Counted from the stretch's first letter, positions 8,632 to 17,275 are shown. The stretch: DNA of 64,000 nucleotides from Phocaeicola plebeius (GCA_004558305.1 SFDG01000002.1:1-64000), one strand, 5' to 3'. Notes: generated by a model from the sequence alone, not told the origin. A program made the numbers and translations.

Positions 8632-9446
8632 CGGCAAATGGCATGAAACGACATTGGAAGTGCATTCTGCTGGGGCTGCTGTTTTGCCTGCCGGCTTATC
8701 CGGACAAGAAAAAGGGCCTTTCCGAACCGCTGTTCGGGAAGGTCCATGCGGCTTATAGTGTCACCTCTTCCGAACTGAAAGGGGCGGTGTTCTATCTGGT
8801 GAGCGGGCATGGCGGGCCGGATCCCGGCTGCATCGGCCGTTACAACGGGAAAGAACTGCATGAAGACGAGTATGCCTACGACATCGTGCTCCGACTCGGC
8901 CGTGAACTCTTGCGGCGGGGGGCAACTGTTCATTTCATCATCCAGGATGCCAAGGATGGCATCCGCGACGAGGCTATCCTAAAGAACAGCAAACGCGAAA
9001 CCTGCATGGGAAAGACGATTCCTCTGAACCAAGTGGCCCGCCTGCAGCAGCGTTGCCAGGCCATCAACGGATTGGACAAGAAGGCAAGCGGCACTTATCG
9101 GCGGGCGGTCTTCGTCCATGTGGACAGTCGCAGCCGGGGCAAACAGACCGATGTGTTTTTCTACCATGCCAAGGGCAGCAAGAAAGGGCAGCGCTTGGCC
9201 AAAAGTCTCCAGTCTACGTTCACTGCCAAATATAACCGCCATCAGCCGAACCGAGGATTCCGGGGCACGGTGAGCGAACGCGACCTCTATGTGCTGCGCA
9301 ATACGACCCCCGTCGGCGTGTTCCTGGAGTTGGGCAACATCCAGAATGCCCGCGACCAGCAGCGTCTGGTCCTTGCCGACAACCGCCAGGCACTGGCCAA
9401 CTGGATTGCACAGGGCATTGTAAGTGACTTTAAAGCAAAAAAATAA
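8628..9446 (+). CDS. N-acetylmuramoyl-L-alanine amidase (Amidase_3)
   Basis: A 272-residue zinc amidase that would cut between muramic acid and the stem peptide of peptidoglycan. The zinc-site motifs are in order: SGHGGPDPG (His), then LHEDEYAYDI (Glu), then VHVDSR (His). The catalytic Glu is in VFLELGNIQN near the C-terminus. The N-terminus is a short signal-like segment, so the enzyme should be periplasmic. The start at 8628 overlaps the thioredoxin stop; an ATG at 8643 gives a cleaner signal peptide (MKRHWK then hydrophobic) and is a good alternative. The His-containing second-half motif is VHVD rather than the usual IHANA, but the spacing is right. Confidence 0.87.
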   Translation: MTANGMKRHWKCILLGLLFCLPAYPDKKKGLSEPLFGKVHAAYSVTSSELKGAVFYLVSGHGGPDPGCIGRYNGKELHEDEYAYDIVLRLGRELLRRGATVHFIIQDAKDGIRDEAILKNSKRETCMGKTIPLNQVARLQQRCQAINGLDKKASGTYRRAVFVHVDSRSRGKQTDVFFYHAKGSKKGQRLAKSLQSTFTAKYNRHQPNRGFRGTVSERDLYVLRNTTPVGVFLELGNIQNARDQQRLVLADNRQALANWIAQGIVSDFKAKK

Positions 9447-9465
9447 CCCAAAGAAGAAAACCAAT

Positions 9466-9957
9466 ATGAAATTCAGTAACGAACAGGTGCGTCGTCAGGA
9501 CCGCCTGATGGACGAAAAAAAGGCGTTCGACCTTCTCAAGGAGGCGGAATACGGAGTGTTGTCCATGCGTTCGGAGGACGGTAACGGGGCCTATGGCATT
9601 CCCGTCAGCTACGTGTGGGACAAGGGAAACTCCATCTACATCCATTGCGCTCCTGTGGGCCGGAAACTCCGTTGCATGGATGCCTGTCCCGAGGTGTCTT
9701 TCTGCGTCGTAGGGCGCACGCGGGTCATTCCCTCCGAGTTTACGACGGCCTACGAAAGTGTGGTGATGCGCTGCACGGCCCATCGTAGCCTGCACGAAGC
9801 GGAACGTATGTCGGCCCTTTCGCTGCTCATCAGCAAATACTCGCCCAATGACCGCCTGCGGGGCATCGAGTATGCCAACCGCTCCTTCCACCGGACGGAA
9901 ATCATCCGACTGGATATTCAGGAAGTCAGCGCGAAGCAGAAAGACCGGTTCGAGTAG
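9466..9957 (+). CDS. Pyridoxamine 5'-phosphate oxidase-family flavoprotein, Nim-like
   Basis: A 163-residue split-barrel FMN-binding protein of the Pyridox_ox_2/Nim group. The start pattern QDRLMDEKKAFDLLKEAEYGVLSM and the block SIYIHCAPVGRKLRCM match this group; Nim proteins have a similar IYFHGA..GHK block whose His is important. Related Bacteroides nim genes reduce 5-nitroimidazoles to inactive amines, but most chromosomal homologues have an unknown flavin-dependent role, so resistance should not be inferred. The ATG at 9466 is chosen over an upstream GTG at 9424, which would sit inside the end of the amidase gene. Confidence 0.82.
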   Translation: MKFSNEQVRRQDRLMDEKKAFDLLKEAEYGVLSMRSEDGNGAYGIPVSYVWDKGNSIYIHCAPVGRKLRCMDACPEVSFCVVGRTRVIPSEFTTAYESVVMRCTAHRSLHEAERMSALSLLISKYSPNDRLRGIEYANRSFHRTEIIRLDIQEVSAKQKDRFE

Positions 9958-10011
9958 GGGAGTGCCTCGTCGGGAGAAGACATGAAATGAATAACCTATA
10001 CAAATAATAGT

Positions 10012-10218
10012 ATGAAAACCTACGATATTTATTTTAGAGATGGTTCGACGACCGACCACAAGGGCTTCTCCATCAAACAGGAGGAGAAGGCCATCCGTAT
10101 GGCCCAGGACATGCTGGCCAAGGGGCACTCCCTGGTGGAAGAATATGCAGGAGGAACTATTTCTGTAGTCTGCTCGGACGGTACCACTGTGTGGAGCCAG
10201 CCGATTCCGAAAAAATAA
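10012..10218 (+). CDS. Small conserved-looking protein of unknown function
   Basis: A 68-residue acidic-basic mixed protein, MKTYDIYFRDG at the start and WSQPIPKK at the end. It has alternating strand-helix-strand character: a charged strand, a helix around IKQEEKAIRMAQDMLAKGH, then a beta hairpin with a Gly-Gly turn. There is no signal peptide, no membrane segment and no cysteine pair. It lies between the Nim-like gene and riboflavin synthase on the same strand; the synthase ATG is 27 bp downstream. I do not recognise the family. The minus-strand ORF over the same bases is a shadow. Confidence 0.65.
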   Translation: MKTYDIYFRDGSTTDHKGFSIKQEEKAIRMAQDMLAKGHSLVEEYAGGTISVVCSDGTTVWSQPIPKK

Positions 10219-10244
10219 TGATTCAACCAACAAATAGAAAAACT

Positions 10245-10853
10245 ATGTTCTCAGGTATTGTAGAAGAATATGCAGAAGTGGTAGGGGTGGTGAAGGATCA
10301 GGAAAACCTCCACCTTACCTTGAAATGCTCGTTCGTGGACGAGCTGAAGATTGACCAGAGTGTGTCCCACAACGGTGTCTGCCTCACGGTAGTGCGCATC
10401 GAAAATGGTATGTATACGGTGACGGCTATGAAGGAAACCATCGAACGTTCGAACATCGGACTGCTAAAGGCCGGTGACAAAGTGAATGTAGAGCGCAGTA
10501 TGCTGATGAACGGACGGCTGGACGGTCATATCGTACAGGGACACGTGGACCAGACTGCCGTTTGTACGGCGGTCGAGGATGCCGAAGGCAGTTGGTATTA
10601 TACGTTCCGTTACGATTTCCGTCCCGAGATGGCCCGTCGAGGCTATTTTACGGTAGACAAAGGCTCGGTAACGGTGAACGGGGTCAGCTTGACCGTGTGC
10701 AATCCTACTCGCGACACGTTCCAGGTGGCTATCATTCCATATACGTTCGAACACACGAATTTCCACACGCTGAAGGTGGGGAGTGTGGTCAATATCGAAT
10801 TCGACATCATCGGCAAGTATATTTGCCGGATGCAGGAAGTGACCGGTGCCTGA
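10245..10853 (+). CDS. ribE: Riboflavin synthase, alpha subunit
   Basis: A 202-residue enzyme that dismutates two 6,7-dimethyl-8-ribityllumazines into riboflavin and the pyrimidinedione, the last step of vitamin B2 synthesis. Two tandem lumazine-binding barrels are visible (about 1-97 and 98-197). MFSGIVEE is the canonical N-terminus and fixes the start at 10245 rather than at the upstream in-frame starts. Conserved SHNGVCLTV occurs in repeat 1 and VNGVSLTV in repeat 2, with GHVDQT between them. It follows an FMN-type protein gene and the small unknown on the same strand. No FMN riboswitch is seen. The gene is also called ribC in some species. Confidence 0.95.
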   Translation: MFSGIVEEYAEVVGVVKDQENLHLTLKCSFVDELKIDQSVSHNGVCLTVVRIENGMYTVTAMKETIERSNIGLLKAGDKVNVERSMLMNGRLDGHIVQGHVDQTAVCTAVEDAEGSWYYTFRYDFRPEMARRGYFTVDKGSVTVNGVSLTVCNPTRDTFQVAIIPYTFEHTNFHTLKVGSVVNIEFDIIGKYICRMQEVTGA

Positions 10854-10872
10854 TTGTGTTCTTGTATCAAAT

Positions 10873-10926
10873 ACAAAGACACAAAGATACAAAGCGAATA
10901 TTTTCTTTGTACCTTTGTGTCTTTGT
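10873..10926. terminator. Bidirectional hairpin between convergent ribE and lysA
   Basis: Arms 10873-10894 and 10905-10926 pair at 21 of 22 positions and consist of repeated ACAAAG words. A similar word set forms the hairpin at 28384-28462 and recurs at about 63930-63958. It lies between two convergent genes and probably ends both transcripts. TAnnTTTG look-alikes occur inside it but are part of the hairpin. Confidence 0.75.
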
Positions 10927-10942
10927 GTTTCAGAGAAACCTG

Positions 10943-12103
10943 TTATAGTATTTCTTCCGACAGATAGCCTTTCGGCAGTTCCCGGCAATTATAGACCGAA
11001 GCCATGATTTCTCCGTAGGCACCGGCAGAACGGAGGGCGAGGAAATCACCCCGCTTTGTGCGGTTCAAGTCAATGGCTTTGCCGAACACATCCGACGATT
11101 CACAAATCGGACCTACCACATCGTAGGTTTCCATCGGTTCCTCTGACGAGATATTCTCAATCTTATGGAAGGCCTGGTACAGGGCAGGACGAATCAAGTC
11201 CGACATACCGGCATCCACGATGGCAAACTGCTTGTTCGTTCCCTGCTTTACATACGTTACCCGCGTGATGAGGCTACCGCATTGGGCCACTACCGAGCGG
11301 CCCAGTTCGAAATGCAGTGTCTGCTGCGGACGCAGGCGCAGGTGCTTGTGGTACGTGGCAAAATATTCTGCAAAATTGGGGATAGGCTGGCGGTTCGGAT
11401 GCGCATAGTCGATACCCAGTCCGCCACCCACATTGATATGCTCCACGATAATCTGGCGGGCATACAGCTGCTCCTGCAGTTCGTTGATACGGTTGCACAA
11501 GGCCACGAAGTCGCCCATGTCCAGTATCTGCGAGCCGATGTGGAAATGCAGGCCCACGAACTTCACGTGCTTCATTCCCAGTGCCAGGTCGATGACGCTG
11601 TTCATGTCGGCCATACTGATGCCGAACTTGTTCTCGGCCAGTCCCGTCGTGATGTTGGCGTGCGTATGGGCCCCCACATCCGGGTTGATGCGGAATGCCA
11701 CGCGGGCCATCTTGTTCTTCGCGGCAGCCAGTTCGTTGATGACTTCCAGTTCCGGAATCGATTCCACGTTGAAGCAGAAGATGTCGTAGTCCAGTCCCAG
11801 GTTGATTTCCCAGTCCGTCTTGCCCACACCGGCATAGACAATCTTACTGGCTGGGAAGCCAGCCTTGACGGCGGCTTTGATTTCACCGCCGCTGACGCAG
11901 TCTACTCCCAGTCCACTCTCGCGGATAATGCCCAGCACCTTGGGGTTGGCATTGGCCTTGACGGCATAGTGCACACAGAATTTGTTGTATTTGCCTGCCT
12001 CCTCCTGAATGGTCTTCAAGGTGTTACGGAGCAGGGTTGCATCGTAGTAGTAAAAGGGGGTTTGTAAGGCCCCGAACTTTTCTATAGGAAAGGTTCCTTT
12101 CAT
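10943..12103 (-). CDS. lysA: Diaminopimelate decarboxylase
   Basis: A 386-residue PLP enzyme of the alanine-racemase fold III that converts meso-diaminopimelate to L-lysine and CO2. The PLP lysine is K49 in HYAVKANANP. Other family blocks are FHIGSQ, the glycine loop NVGGGLGIDY, and the C-terminal CESSDVFG with its active-site Cys and Asp, then GAYGEIMAS. Length is normal (about 385-420). It follows lysC by 9 bp on the same strand, so the first and last steps of lysine synthesis are co-transcribed. It ends facing riboflavin synthase across a hairpin. Confidence 0.95.
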   Translation of the reverse strand: MKGTFPIEKFGALQTPFYYYDATLLRNTLKTIQEEAGKYNKFCVHYAVKANANPKVLGIIRESGLGVDCVSGGEIKAAVKAGFPASKIVYAGVGKTDWEINLGLDYDIFCFNVESIPELEVINELAAAKNKMARVAFRINPDVGAHTHANITTGLAENKFGISMADMNSVIDLALGMKHVKFVGLHFHIGSQILDMGDFVALCNRINELQEQLYARQIIVEHINVGGGLGIDYAHPNRQPIPNFAEYFATYHKHLRLRPQQTLHFELGRSVVAQCGSLITRVTYVKQGTNKQFAIVDAGMSDLIRPALYQAFHKIENISSEEPMETYDVVGPICESSDVFGKAIDLNRTKRGDFLALRSAGAYGEIMASVYNCRELPKGYLSEEIL

Positions 12104-12112
12104 ATTGTAGTA

Positions 12113-13429
12113 TTACTTGTTAAAGAGTTCGTCACTCAGTGCCTGCAGAGCCGCCTTCTTGTCGGACTCGCGGACCAGGAAGGAGATGTTGTAGTTGCTT
12201 CCGCCGAACGAAATCATGCGTACCGGAATGTTGCGCATGGCATCGAGTGCCTTCGTTTCGAAGCCCACGTTTTCCCAGTCGAGGTCGCCCACTACGCAGA
12301 TGATGCACATGTCGTGGTCCACTGTCACCGTGCCGTATTTCTTCAGGTCGTCCACGATTTCGTGCAGGTGTTTCGTATTGTCGATGGACATGGACACACC
12401 CACTTCCGATGTGCAGATCATGTCGATGGAAGTCTGGTAGCTTTCGAAGATTTCGAAGACCTTGCGCAGGAATCCGTGTGCCAGCAGCATCCGGCTCGAC
12501 TTGATCTTGATGGCCGTAATGTTGTCTTTGGCGGCTACAGCCTTGATCTTGCCCTTCTCCGTTTCGTTGCTGATGAGCGTGCCCGGAGCGGACGGCTCCA
12601 TGGTATTGAGCAGGCGGACAGGAATATTGGCATACTTGGCCGGCTGTACGCAGGTGGGGTGCAGGATTTTCGCCCCGAAGTACGCCAGTTCGGCAGCTTC
12701 CTCGAAGTGAAGGTGACGGACGGGCGATGTCTTGTCGACAATACGCGGGTCATTGTCGTGCATGCCGTCGATGTCTGTCCAGATCTGGATTTCTGAAGCC
12801 TGGATGGCGGCACCGATGAGCGAAGCCGTATAGTCGCTGCCGCCGCGCTGCAGGTTATCGATTTCGCCATAAGCATTGCGGCAGATGAATCCTTGAGTGA
12901 TGTAGATGTCCGCATCCGGCTGGGCTTCCAGCTGACCGCGCAGCTTCTCGCCGATATACGTCAGGTCCGGCTCGCTGTTCTTGTCCGTGCGCATGAATTC
13001 CAATGCCGGAATCAGCACGGCCTTCACACCCTGTTCCAGCAGGTAGTTGGTCACCATGTTGGTCGACATGATTTCCCCCTGGGCCAGGATCACTTTTTCC
13101 TCGAACAGGGTAAAGATATCTTTCGTATACGAACGAATATAGTCGAATACCGATTTCACGAAATCCAGCGTCTGCTTTCTATACTCCTCAGTAGCAAACA
13201 GTTCGTTGATGTGTTGTCTGTACTTCGATTCCAGCTTGTTGATGATTTCGTTGGCCCCTTCAGGGTTCTTCTGGTAGAGGTATTCCGAAATTTCCACCAG
13301 GGTATTGGTCGTACCCGACATGGCGGACAATACCACAATCTTCTTTTCACCGTCAGTAATCAATTTGGCCACATCTTTCATGCGCTGTGCAGAGCCGACG
13401 GATGTTCCTCCAAACTTTAAAACCTTCAT
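12113..13429 (-). CDS. lysC: Aspartate kinase
   Basis: A 438-residue monofunctional aspartokinase, catalysing the first step from aspartate to lysine, threonine and methionine. KFGGTSVG lies at residues 4-11, and the conserved block around GGSDYTASLIGAA binds nucleotide and aspartate. The C-terminal 130 residues form two ACT-type regulatory domains (the second contains VSMSIDN and ICVVGDL), suggesting feedback inhibition by an end product. There is no fused homoserine dehydrogenase. It is the first gene of a two-gene lysC-lysA operon with its own promoter, so lysine is a likely effector. Confidence 0.95.
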   Translation of the reverse strand: MKVLKFGGTSVGSAQRMKDVAKLITDGEKKIVVLSAMSGTTNTLVEISEYLYQKNPEGANEIINKLESKYRQHINELFATEEYRKQTLDFVKSVFDYIRSYTKDIFTLFEEKVILAQGEIMSTNMVTNYLLEQGVKAVLIPALEFMRTDKNSEPDLTYIGEKLRGQLEAQPDADIYITQGFICRNAYGEIDNLQRGGSDYTASLIGAAIQASEIQIWTDIDGMHDNDPRIVDKTSPVRHLHFEEAAELAYFGAKILHPTCVQPAKYANIPVRLLNTMEPSAPGTLISNETEKGKIKAVAAKDNITAIKIKSSRMLLAHGFLRKVFEIFESYQTSIDMICTSEVGVSMSIDNTKHLHEIVDDLKKYGTVTVDHDMCIICVVGDLDWENVGFETKALDAMRNIPVRMISFGGSNYNISFLVRESDKKAALQALSDELFNK

Positions 13430-13460
13430 TTCTCGTCTTGTTTTAGATAATTGTTCAATA

Positions 13461-13487
13461 ATAATTCTGTTCCAGTGCGCAAATATA
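13461..13487 (-). promoter_or_regulatory. Promoter of lysC-lysA
   Basis: The minus-strand -7 box TATATTTG is at 13480-13487, with a minus-strand TTG 19 bases further upstream (about 13507-13509). The predicted leader to the lysC ATG at 13429 is about 40-45 bases. This separates lysCA from the his/ftsE genes. Confidence 0.7.
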
Positions 13488-13528
13488 ATGTAAATCGGCT
13501 ACACTGCAATGCAAAATGTCATTTTTTC

Positions 13529-14200
13529 TCAGACTTCTGCCAGATGATGTTCTTCGCAGCGGTACACTTTCCCCGGATATTCGGCCAGCAGCTGGAGGTT
13601 GTGGGTCGTCAGGATGATGGCCGAGCCTTTTGCGCAGATTTCGCGCAGCAACTCCACGATGTTCCGTCCTGTTTCCACATCCAGGTTTCCGGTCGGCTCG
13701 TCGGCGAGGATGATGGCCGGCTTGTTCAGGATGGCGCGGGCGATGACGATGCGCTGCTGCTCGCCGCCCGACAGCTCGTTGGGTAGCTTGTATCCCTTGC
13801 TCTCCATCCCCACCAGTGTCAGCACCTCGCGGATGCGCTGCTCGATGTCGGCCTTGTTCTTCCATCCTGTGGCCTGCAGCACGAACGACAGGTTGTCGTG
13901 TACCGTGCGGTCGGTCAGCAGCTGGAAATCCTGGAACACGATGCCCAGCCTGCGGCGCAGGTCGGCTACGTGCTTTCGCTTCATCTTGCGCAGGTCAAAG
14001 CCCAGTACGTGTGCCTCACCTTCGGCGATGTCCACTTCTCCGTAGATGGTCTTGAGGAAGGTGCTTTTTCCCGAGCCTACTTTCCCGATGAGGTAGACAA
14101 ATTCTCCCTGCCGCAGCTCGAAGTCCACTTTCGTCAGTACGCCGAGTGCCTGCTGGTAGATGTCCACGCCCTTGTAGCGGATGAGGGGTTCCTGGTCCAT
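13529..14200 (-). CDS. ftsE: FtsE-like ABC ATPase
   Basis: A 223-residue ABC ATPase. Walker A is GKVGSGKST (K45), the signature is LSGGEQQR, Walker B is AIILADEPTGNLD, and the switch His is in LTTHN. The best match by pattern is FtsE, which with the membrane protein FtsX couples cytokinesis to peptidoglycan hydrolysis; related LolD/MacB ATPases share these motifs. No ftsX-like permease is next to it or in the window. The gene lies 6 bp after hisIE on the same strand and looks like the last gene of the his transcript, an odd partner set that is probably a matter of gene order rather than function. Confidence 0.82.
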   Translation of the reverse strand: MDQEPLIRYKGVDIYQQALGVLTKVDFELRQGEFVYLIGKVGSGKSTFLKTIYGEVDIAEGEAHVLGFDLRKMKRKHVADLRRRLGIVFQDFQLLTDRTVHDNLSFVLQATGWKNKADIEQRIREVLTLVGMESKGYKLPNELSGGEQQRIVIARAILNKPAIILADEPTGNLDVETGRNIVELLREICAKGSAIILTTHNLQLLAEYPGKVYRCEEHHLAEV

Positions 14201-14206
14201 GGCCGA

Positions 14207-14821
14207 TCAGTGTTTTTTCCAGGTCGAACTGTGGCGCTCTTTCAATTCTCGGGCCAAATCCTCAATGCGATATCCCTTCGAGGTAAGCAGTACGATGAGG
14301 TGGTAAATCAGGTCTGCCCCTTCGTAGATCAGCCGGTCATCCGTACCGTTGCATGCCTCGATGACCGTTTCCACAGCTTCTTCGCCAACCTTCTGGGCCA
14401 TTTTGTTCACACCCGACTGGAACAGGCTGGTCGTGTACGATCCTTCTGGCATCTCCTCGTGGCGGCGGCAGATGAAATCCTGCAGTTCTTTCAGGAACAT
14501 TACGTCTTCCTGCGCGTTGCTCTCGCCCCAGCAGGTATCCGTTCCCGTATGGCATACCGGTCCGTCGGGATGCACTTTCACCAGCAGCGTGTCGTTGTCG
14601 CAGTCGGCGGCCATCGACACCACGTTCAGGAAGTTGCCGCTTGTCTCTCCCTTCGTCCACAGGCAGTTGCGGGTACGGCTGAAAAAAGTCACCTTCCCCG
14701 TTTCCTGCGTCTTGGCCACTGCCTCCTCGTTCATGAATCCGAGCATCAGTACGTTGCGCGTTTCCGCGTCTTGGATGATGGCAGGCACCAGCCCGCCCAT
14801 CTTGTCAAAATTGAGTTCCAT
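14207..14821 (-). CDS. hisIE: Bifunctional phosphoribosyl-AMP cyclohydrolase / phosphoribosyl-ATP pyrophosphatase
   Basis: A 204-residue fusion that carries out histidine synthesis steps 2 and 3. The N-terminal HisI half (about 1-105) has MLGFMNEEA, the TFFSRTRNCLWTKGE block and CHTGTDTCW, with zinc-binding Cys. The C-terminal HisE half (about 115-204) is a MazG-like helical domain containing KVGEEAVETVIEA and the Asp-containing GADLIYHL. The fusion order matches enterobacterial HisIE. It lies between hisF (42 bp) and the FtsE-like gene. Confidence 0.95.
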   Translation of the reverse strand: MELNFDKMGGLVPAIIQDAETRNVLMLGFMNEEAVAKTQETGKVTFFSRTRNCLWTKGETSGNFLNVVSMAADCDNDTLLVKVHPDGPVCHTGTDTCWGESNAQEDVMFLKELQDFICRRHEEMPEGSYTTSLFQSGVNKMAQKVGEEAVETVIEACNGTDDRLIYEGADLIYHLIVLLTSKGYRIEDLARELKERHSSTWKKH

Positions 14822-14863
14822 CTCTATCTTGTTTAATGGTTATATTACTAAAAATACAGTGCG

Positions 14864-15619
14864 TCATAGCCGCACAGGAATTCCTTCCTCCTTCAGGTAC
14901 CTCTTCAGATCGGGAATGGGAATCTCGCCGAAATGGAAAACACTGGCAGCGAGGGCGGCATCTGCCTTTCCCTCCACGAACGCTTCCTTGAAATGCTCCA
15001 TCCGTCCGGCACCCCCCGAAGCGATGACGGGGATGTCCAGTTCGTCGCTCAGCCGGGCCAATGCCTCGTTTGCATAACCCGTCTTCACTCCGTCGTGGTC
15101 CATGCTCGTGAACAGGATTTCCCCGGCTCCGCGGTCGTTCACTTCTTGGGCCCACTCGAAGAGGTACCGGTCGGTCTCTACGCGACCACCGTTGAGGTAG
15201 CATTTCCATCCTTGTGGTGTCTGACGGGCATCGATGGCCACCACGCAGACCTGCGAGCCAAAGTGGCGGGCAATCTCGTCCACCAGCTCCGGTCTTCGGA
15301 TGGCTGACGAGTTGATGGAAACCTTGTCGGCCCCTGCATTCAGCAGGCGGTCCACATCGGCCAGTTCATGGATGCCTCCCCCCACGGTGAAGGGGATGCT
15401 GATGTGTGCGGCAATGCGCTTCACCAGTTCGGTGAATGTCTTCCGTCCCTCGTGGCTGGCGGTAATGTCGAGGTAGACCAGTTCGTCCGCTCCTTGCTCG
15501 CTGTAGGCCCTGCCCAGTTCCACCGGGTCGCCCGCCTGCCGCAGGTTCACGAAGTTGGTCCCTTTCACGGTCTGTCCGTCCTTGATGTCCAGACACGGTA
15601 TGATTCGTTTCGCTAACAT
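14864..15619 (-). CDS. hisF: Imidazole glycerol phosphate synthase, cyclase subunit
   Basis: A 251-residue TIM barrel that takes ammonia from HisH and PRFAR to make imidazole glycerol phosphate and AICAR. The two catalytic aspartates are D11 (IPCLDIKDG) and D130 (VAIDARQ). The phosphate loops FTVGGGIH and [11 protein letters not shown] are intact. Length is normal. It lies between hisA and hisIE in a strictly co-directional his cluster. Confidence 0.96.
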   Translation of the reverse strand: MLAKRIIPCLDIKDGQTVKGTNFVNLRQAGDPVELGRAYSEQGADELVYLDITASHEGRKTFTELVKRIAAHISIPFTVGGGIHELADVDRLLNAGADKVSINSSAIRRPELVDEIARHFGSQVCVVAIDARQTPQGWKCYLNGGRVETDRYLFEWAQEVNDRGAGEILFTSMDHDGVKTGYANEALARLSDELDIPVIASGGAGRMEHFKEAFVEGKADAALAASVFHFGEIPIPDLKRYLKEEGIPVRL

Positions 15620-15683
15620 CCTCTTTCTACTCTATTCGTAACCTTATTATATATATACTTCTTCATGCTTTCGTCATTACGGG

Positions 15684-16403
15684 TCAGATCCATTGGCTGA
15701 GGTCGTGCAGCGAGATTCGTCCCTCGTAGAGTGCCTTGCCGAAGACCACGGCCGGAACGCCCGCTTCTTCCAGCCGCCGGATATCGTCCAGGCAGCTCAC
15801 TCCACCGCTGGCGATGAGATGCAGTTCTGGATGTGCCTGCAGGATGTCGGCATACAGCTCTGTAGCGGGGCCTTCCAACATTCCGTCACGGCTGATGTCG
15901 GTGCAGAGTACCTTCACGACTCCCTTCTTTACATAACCGTCGAGAAAGGGCAGCAACTCCTGCCGGCTTTCCTCTTTCCATCCGCTCACAGCGATGTTGC
16001 GTCCCTTCACATCTGCTCCAAGAATCATCTTTTCCGGTCCATACTGCTCTAGCCATTTGCCGAACAGGTCCGGCTGCTTCACGGCAATGCTGCCCACGGT
16101 GACCATCTGCGCCCCGTTGTCGAACGCAATCACCAGGTCCTCGTCGCTCTTTACGCCCCCTCCGAAATCGATGATCAGTCCCGTGGCACTGGCGATGCGC
16201 TCCAGCGTGCGGTAGTTCACCACGTGTTGCGAGGCCGCTCCGTCCAGATCCACCACATGTAGGCGCCGGATGCCGTACGCCTCCATTTCCTTGGCCACCT
16301 CCACAGGGTTCTCGTTATACACTTTCTTGGATGCATAGTCGCCTTTCGAGAGGCGCACACACTTGCCGTCGATGAGGTCGATGGCGGGAATCAGTTCAAT
16401 CAT
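15684..16403 (-). CDS. hisA: ProFAR isomerase
   Basis: A 239-residue TIM barrel, the 1-(5-phosphoribosyl)-5-[(5-phosphoribosylamino)methylideneamino]imidazole-4-carboxamide isomerase. The general-base Asp is D9 in IPAIDLIDGK. The second acid is in VLCTDISRDGMLEGP, and the phosphate loops are IDFGGGVKS and IASGGVSCLDDI. Its stop is 65 bp before hisF, and it begins 7 bp after hisH ends. Confidence 0.96.
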   Translation of the reverse strand: MIELIPAIDLIDGKCVRLSKGDYASKKVYNENPVEVAKEMEAYGIRRLHVVDLDGAASQHVVNYRTLERIASATGLIIDFGGGVKSDEDLVIAFDNGAQMVTVGSIAVKQPDLFGKWLEQYGPEKMILGADVKGRNIAVSGWKEESRQELLPFLDGYVKKGVVKVLCTDISRDGMLEGPATELYADILQAHPELHLIASGGVSCLDDIRRLEEAGVPAVVFGKALYEGRISLHDLSQWI

Positions 16404-16409
16404 AATTCA

Positions 16410-17000
16410 TCAGAGATTTAGGAAATTGGTAAGAATCCGTTCGCCCACCTTCCCGCTCTTTTCAGGGTGGAACTGGGTGGCATAGAAATTGTCCTTATGC
16501 AAGGCTGAGCAGTAGCGCACGATGTAGTCGGTCTGTGCGGCTGCATATTCGTTCATCGGAACGTAGAAACTATGTACGAAGTAGACGAACTCCTCTCGGT
16601 CGAATCCCTTGAACAGGGGGCTGCACGTGTGGTGCAGGGTGTTCCAGCCCATGTGAGGGACCTTCTGTCCGTGGCTTTGCGGGAGAAACCGCCGCACATC
16701 GGTGTCGAAGATACCGAGGCAGTCCGCATTGCCCTCCTCCGAGTGGCGGCACATCAGTTGCATTCCCAGGCAGATGCCCAGTACGGGTTGGCGCAGGTCC
16801 TTGATGAGCTGGTCCAGTTGCTGCTCCTTCAGGAAACGCATGGTGGTCGCCGCTTCCCCCACACCGGGGAAAATCACGCGGTCGGCCTTCATCAGCGTTT
16901 CCTTGTCGGCTGTAACGACAGGTTCTACGCCCAGCCGGCGCAGGGCATAGTCCACCGAAAAGATGTTGCCGGCATTGTATTTGATGATTGCTACGTTCAT
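16410..17000 (-). CDS. hisH: Imidazole glycerol phosphate synthase, glutaminase subunit
   Basis: A 196-residue class I glutamine amidotransferase that feeds ammonia to HisF. The nucleophile is C77 in GICLGMQLM; the His and Glu of the triad are in QFHPEKSG near the C-terminus. The oxyanion strand FPGVGEA is present. It is the first gene of the cluster hisH-hisA-hisF-hisIE-ftsE. The remaining his genes (G, D, C, B) are not in the window. No his leader peptide with a run of His codons was seen upstream. Confidence 0.96.
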   Translation of the reverse strand: MNVAIIKYNAGNIFSVDYALRRLGVEPVVTADKETLMKADRVIFPGVGEAATTMRFLKEQQLDQLIKDLRQPVLGICLGMQLMCRHSEEGNADCLGIFDTDVRRFLPQSHGQKVPHMGWNTLHHTCSPLFKGFDREEFVYFVHSFYVPMNEYAAAQTDYIVRYCSALHKDNFYATQFHPEKSGKVGERILTNFLNL

Positions 17001-17025
17001 GTCTTTTTCCGTTTGATACTGGGTG

Positions 17026-17033
17026 CAAAAATA
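17026..17033 (-). promoter_or_regulatory. -7 box for the his cluster
   Basis: Minus-strand TATTTTTG (CAAAAATA on the plus strand) lies 26 bases upstream of the hisH ATG, giving a leader of about 20 bases, too short for an attenuator. Confidence 0.6.
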
Positions 17034-17116
17034 GCGAATAAATTAGAGATACAGGCCATTTTAGGGCTTTTTCTATGTTGGAACGAAAAAAAACAGAAAA
17101 AAATTCCCTTCAGCTA

Positions 17117-17146
17117 TTGCATATTCAAAAAATAGTCGTACCTTTG
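17117..17146 (+). promoter_or_regulatory. Promoter of tRNA-Asp
   Basis: TACCTTTG at 17139-17146 with TTG at 17117-17119, 19 bases upstream. It lies 45 bases before the mature tRNA 5' end. Confidence 0.7.
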
Positions 17147-17191
17147 CAACCGCAATTGAGAGAGATGGCAACGAAACAAAAAAAACAGAAT

Positions 17192-17265
17192 GGTGCGTTA
17201 GTTCAGTTGGTTAGAATACATGCCTGTCACGCATGGGGTCACGGGTTCGAGTCCCGTACGCACCG
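17192..17265 (+). tRNA. tRNA-Asp (GTC)
   Basis: The acceptor arm GGTGCGT (17192-17198) pairs with ACGCACC (17258-17264), with discriminator G at 17265. The anticodon stem CATGC/GCATG surrounds loop CTGTCAC, with anticodon GTC at 17226-17228. The T-loop GTTCGAGTC is intact. The CCA end is not encoded (CAG follows). A terminator hairpin ends the transcript. Confidence 0.97.
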
Positions 17266-17275
17266 CAGCTTTTAC

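Noticed and set aside
9466..9957. Calling the flavoprotein a metronidazole-resistance gene
   Set aside because: Sequence shows only the Nim-like fold; chromosomal homologues are common in sensitive strains and no upstream IS element is present.
10905..10918. TACCTTTG look-alike inside the ribE/lysA hairpin
   Set aside because: It is part of a repeated ACAAAG/CTTTGT stem, not upstream of any gene in the right direction.
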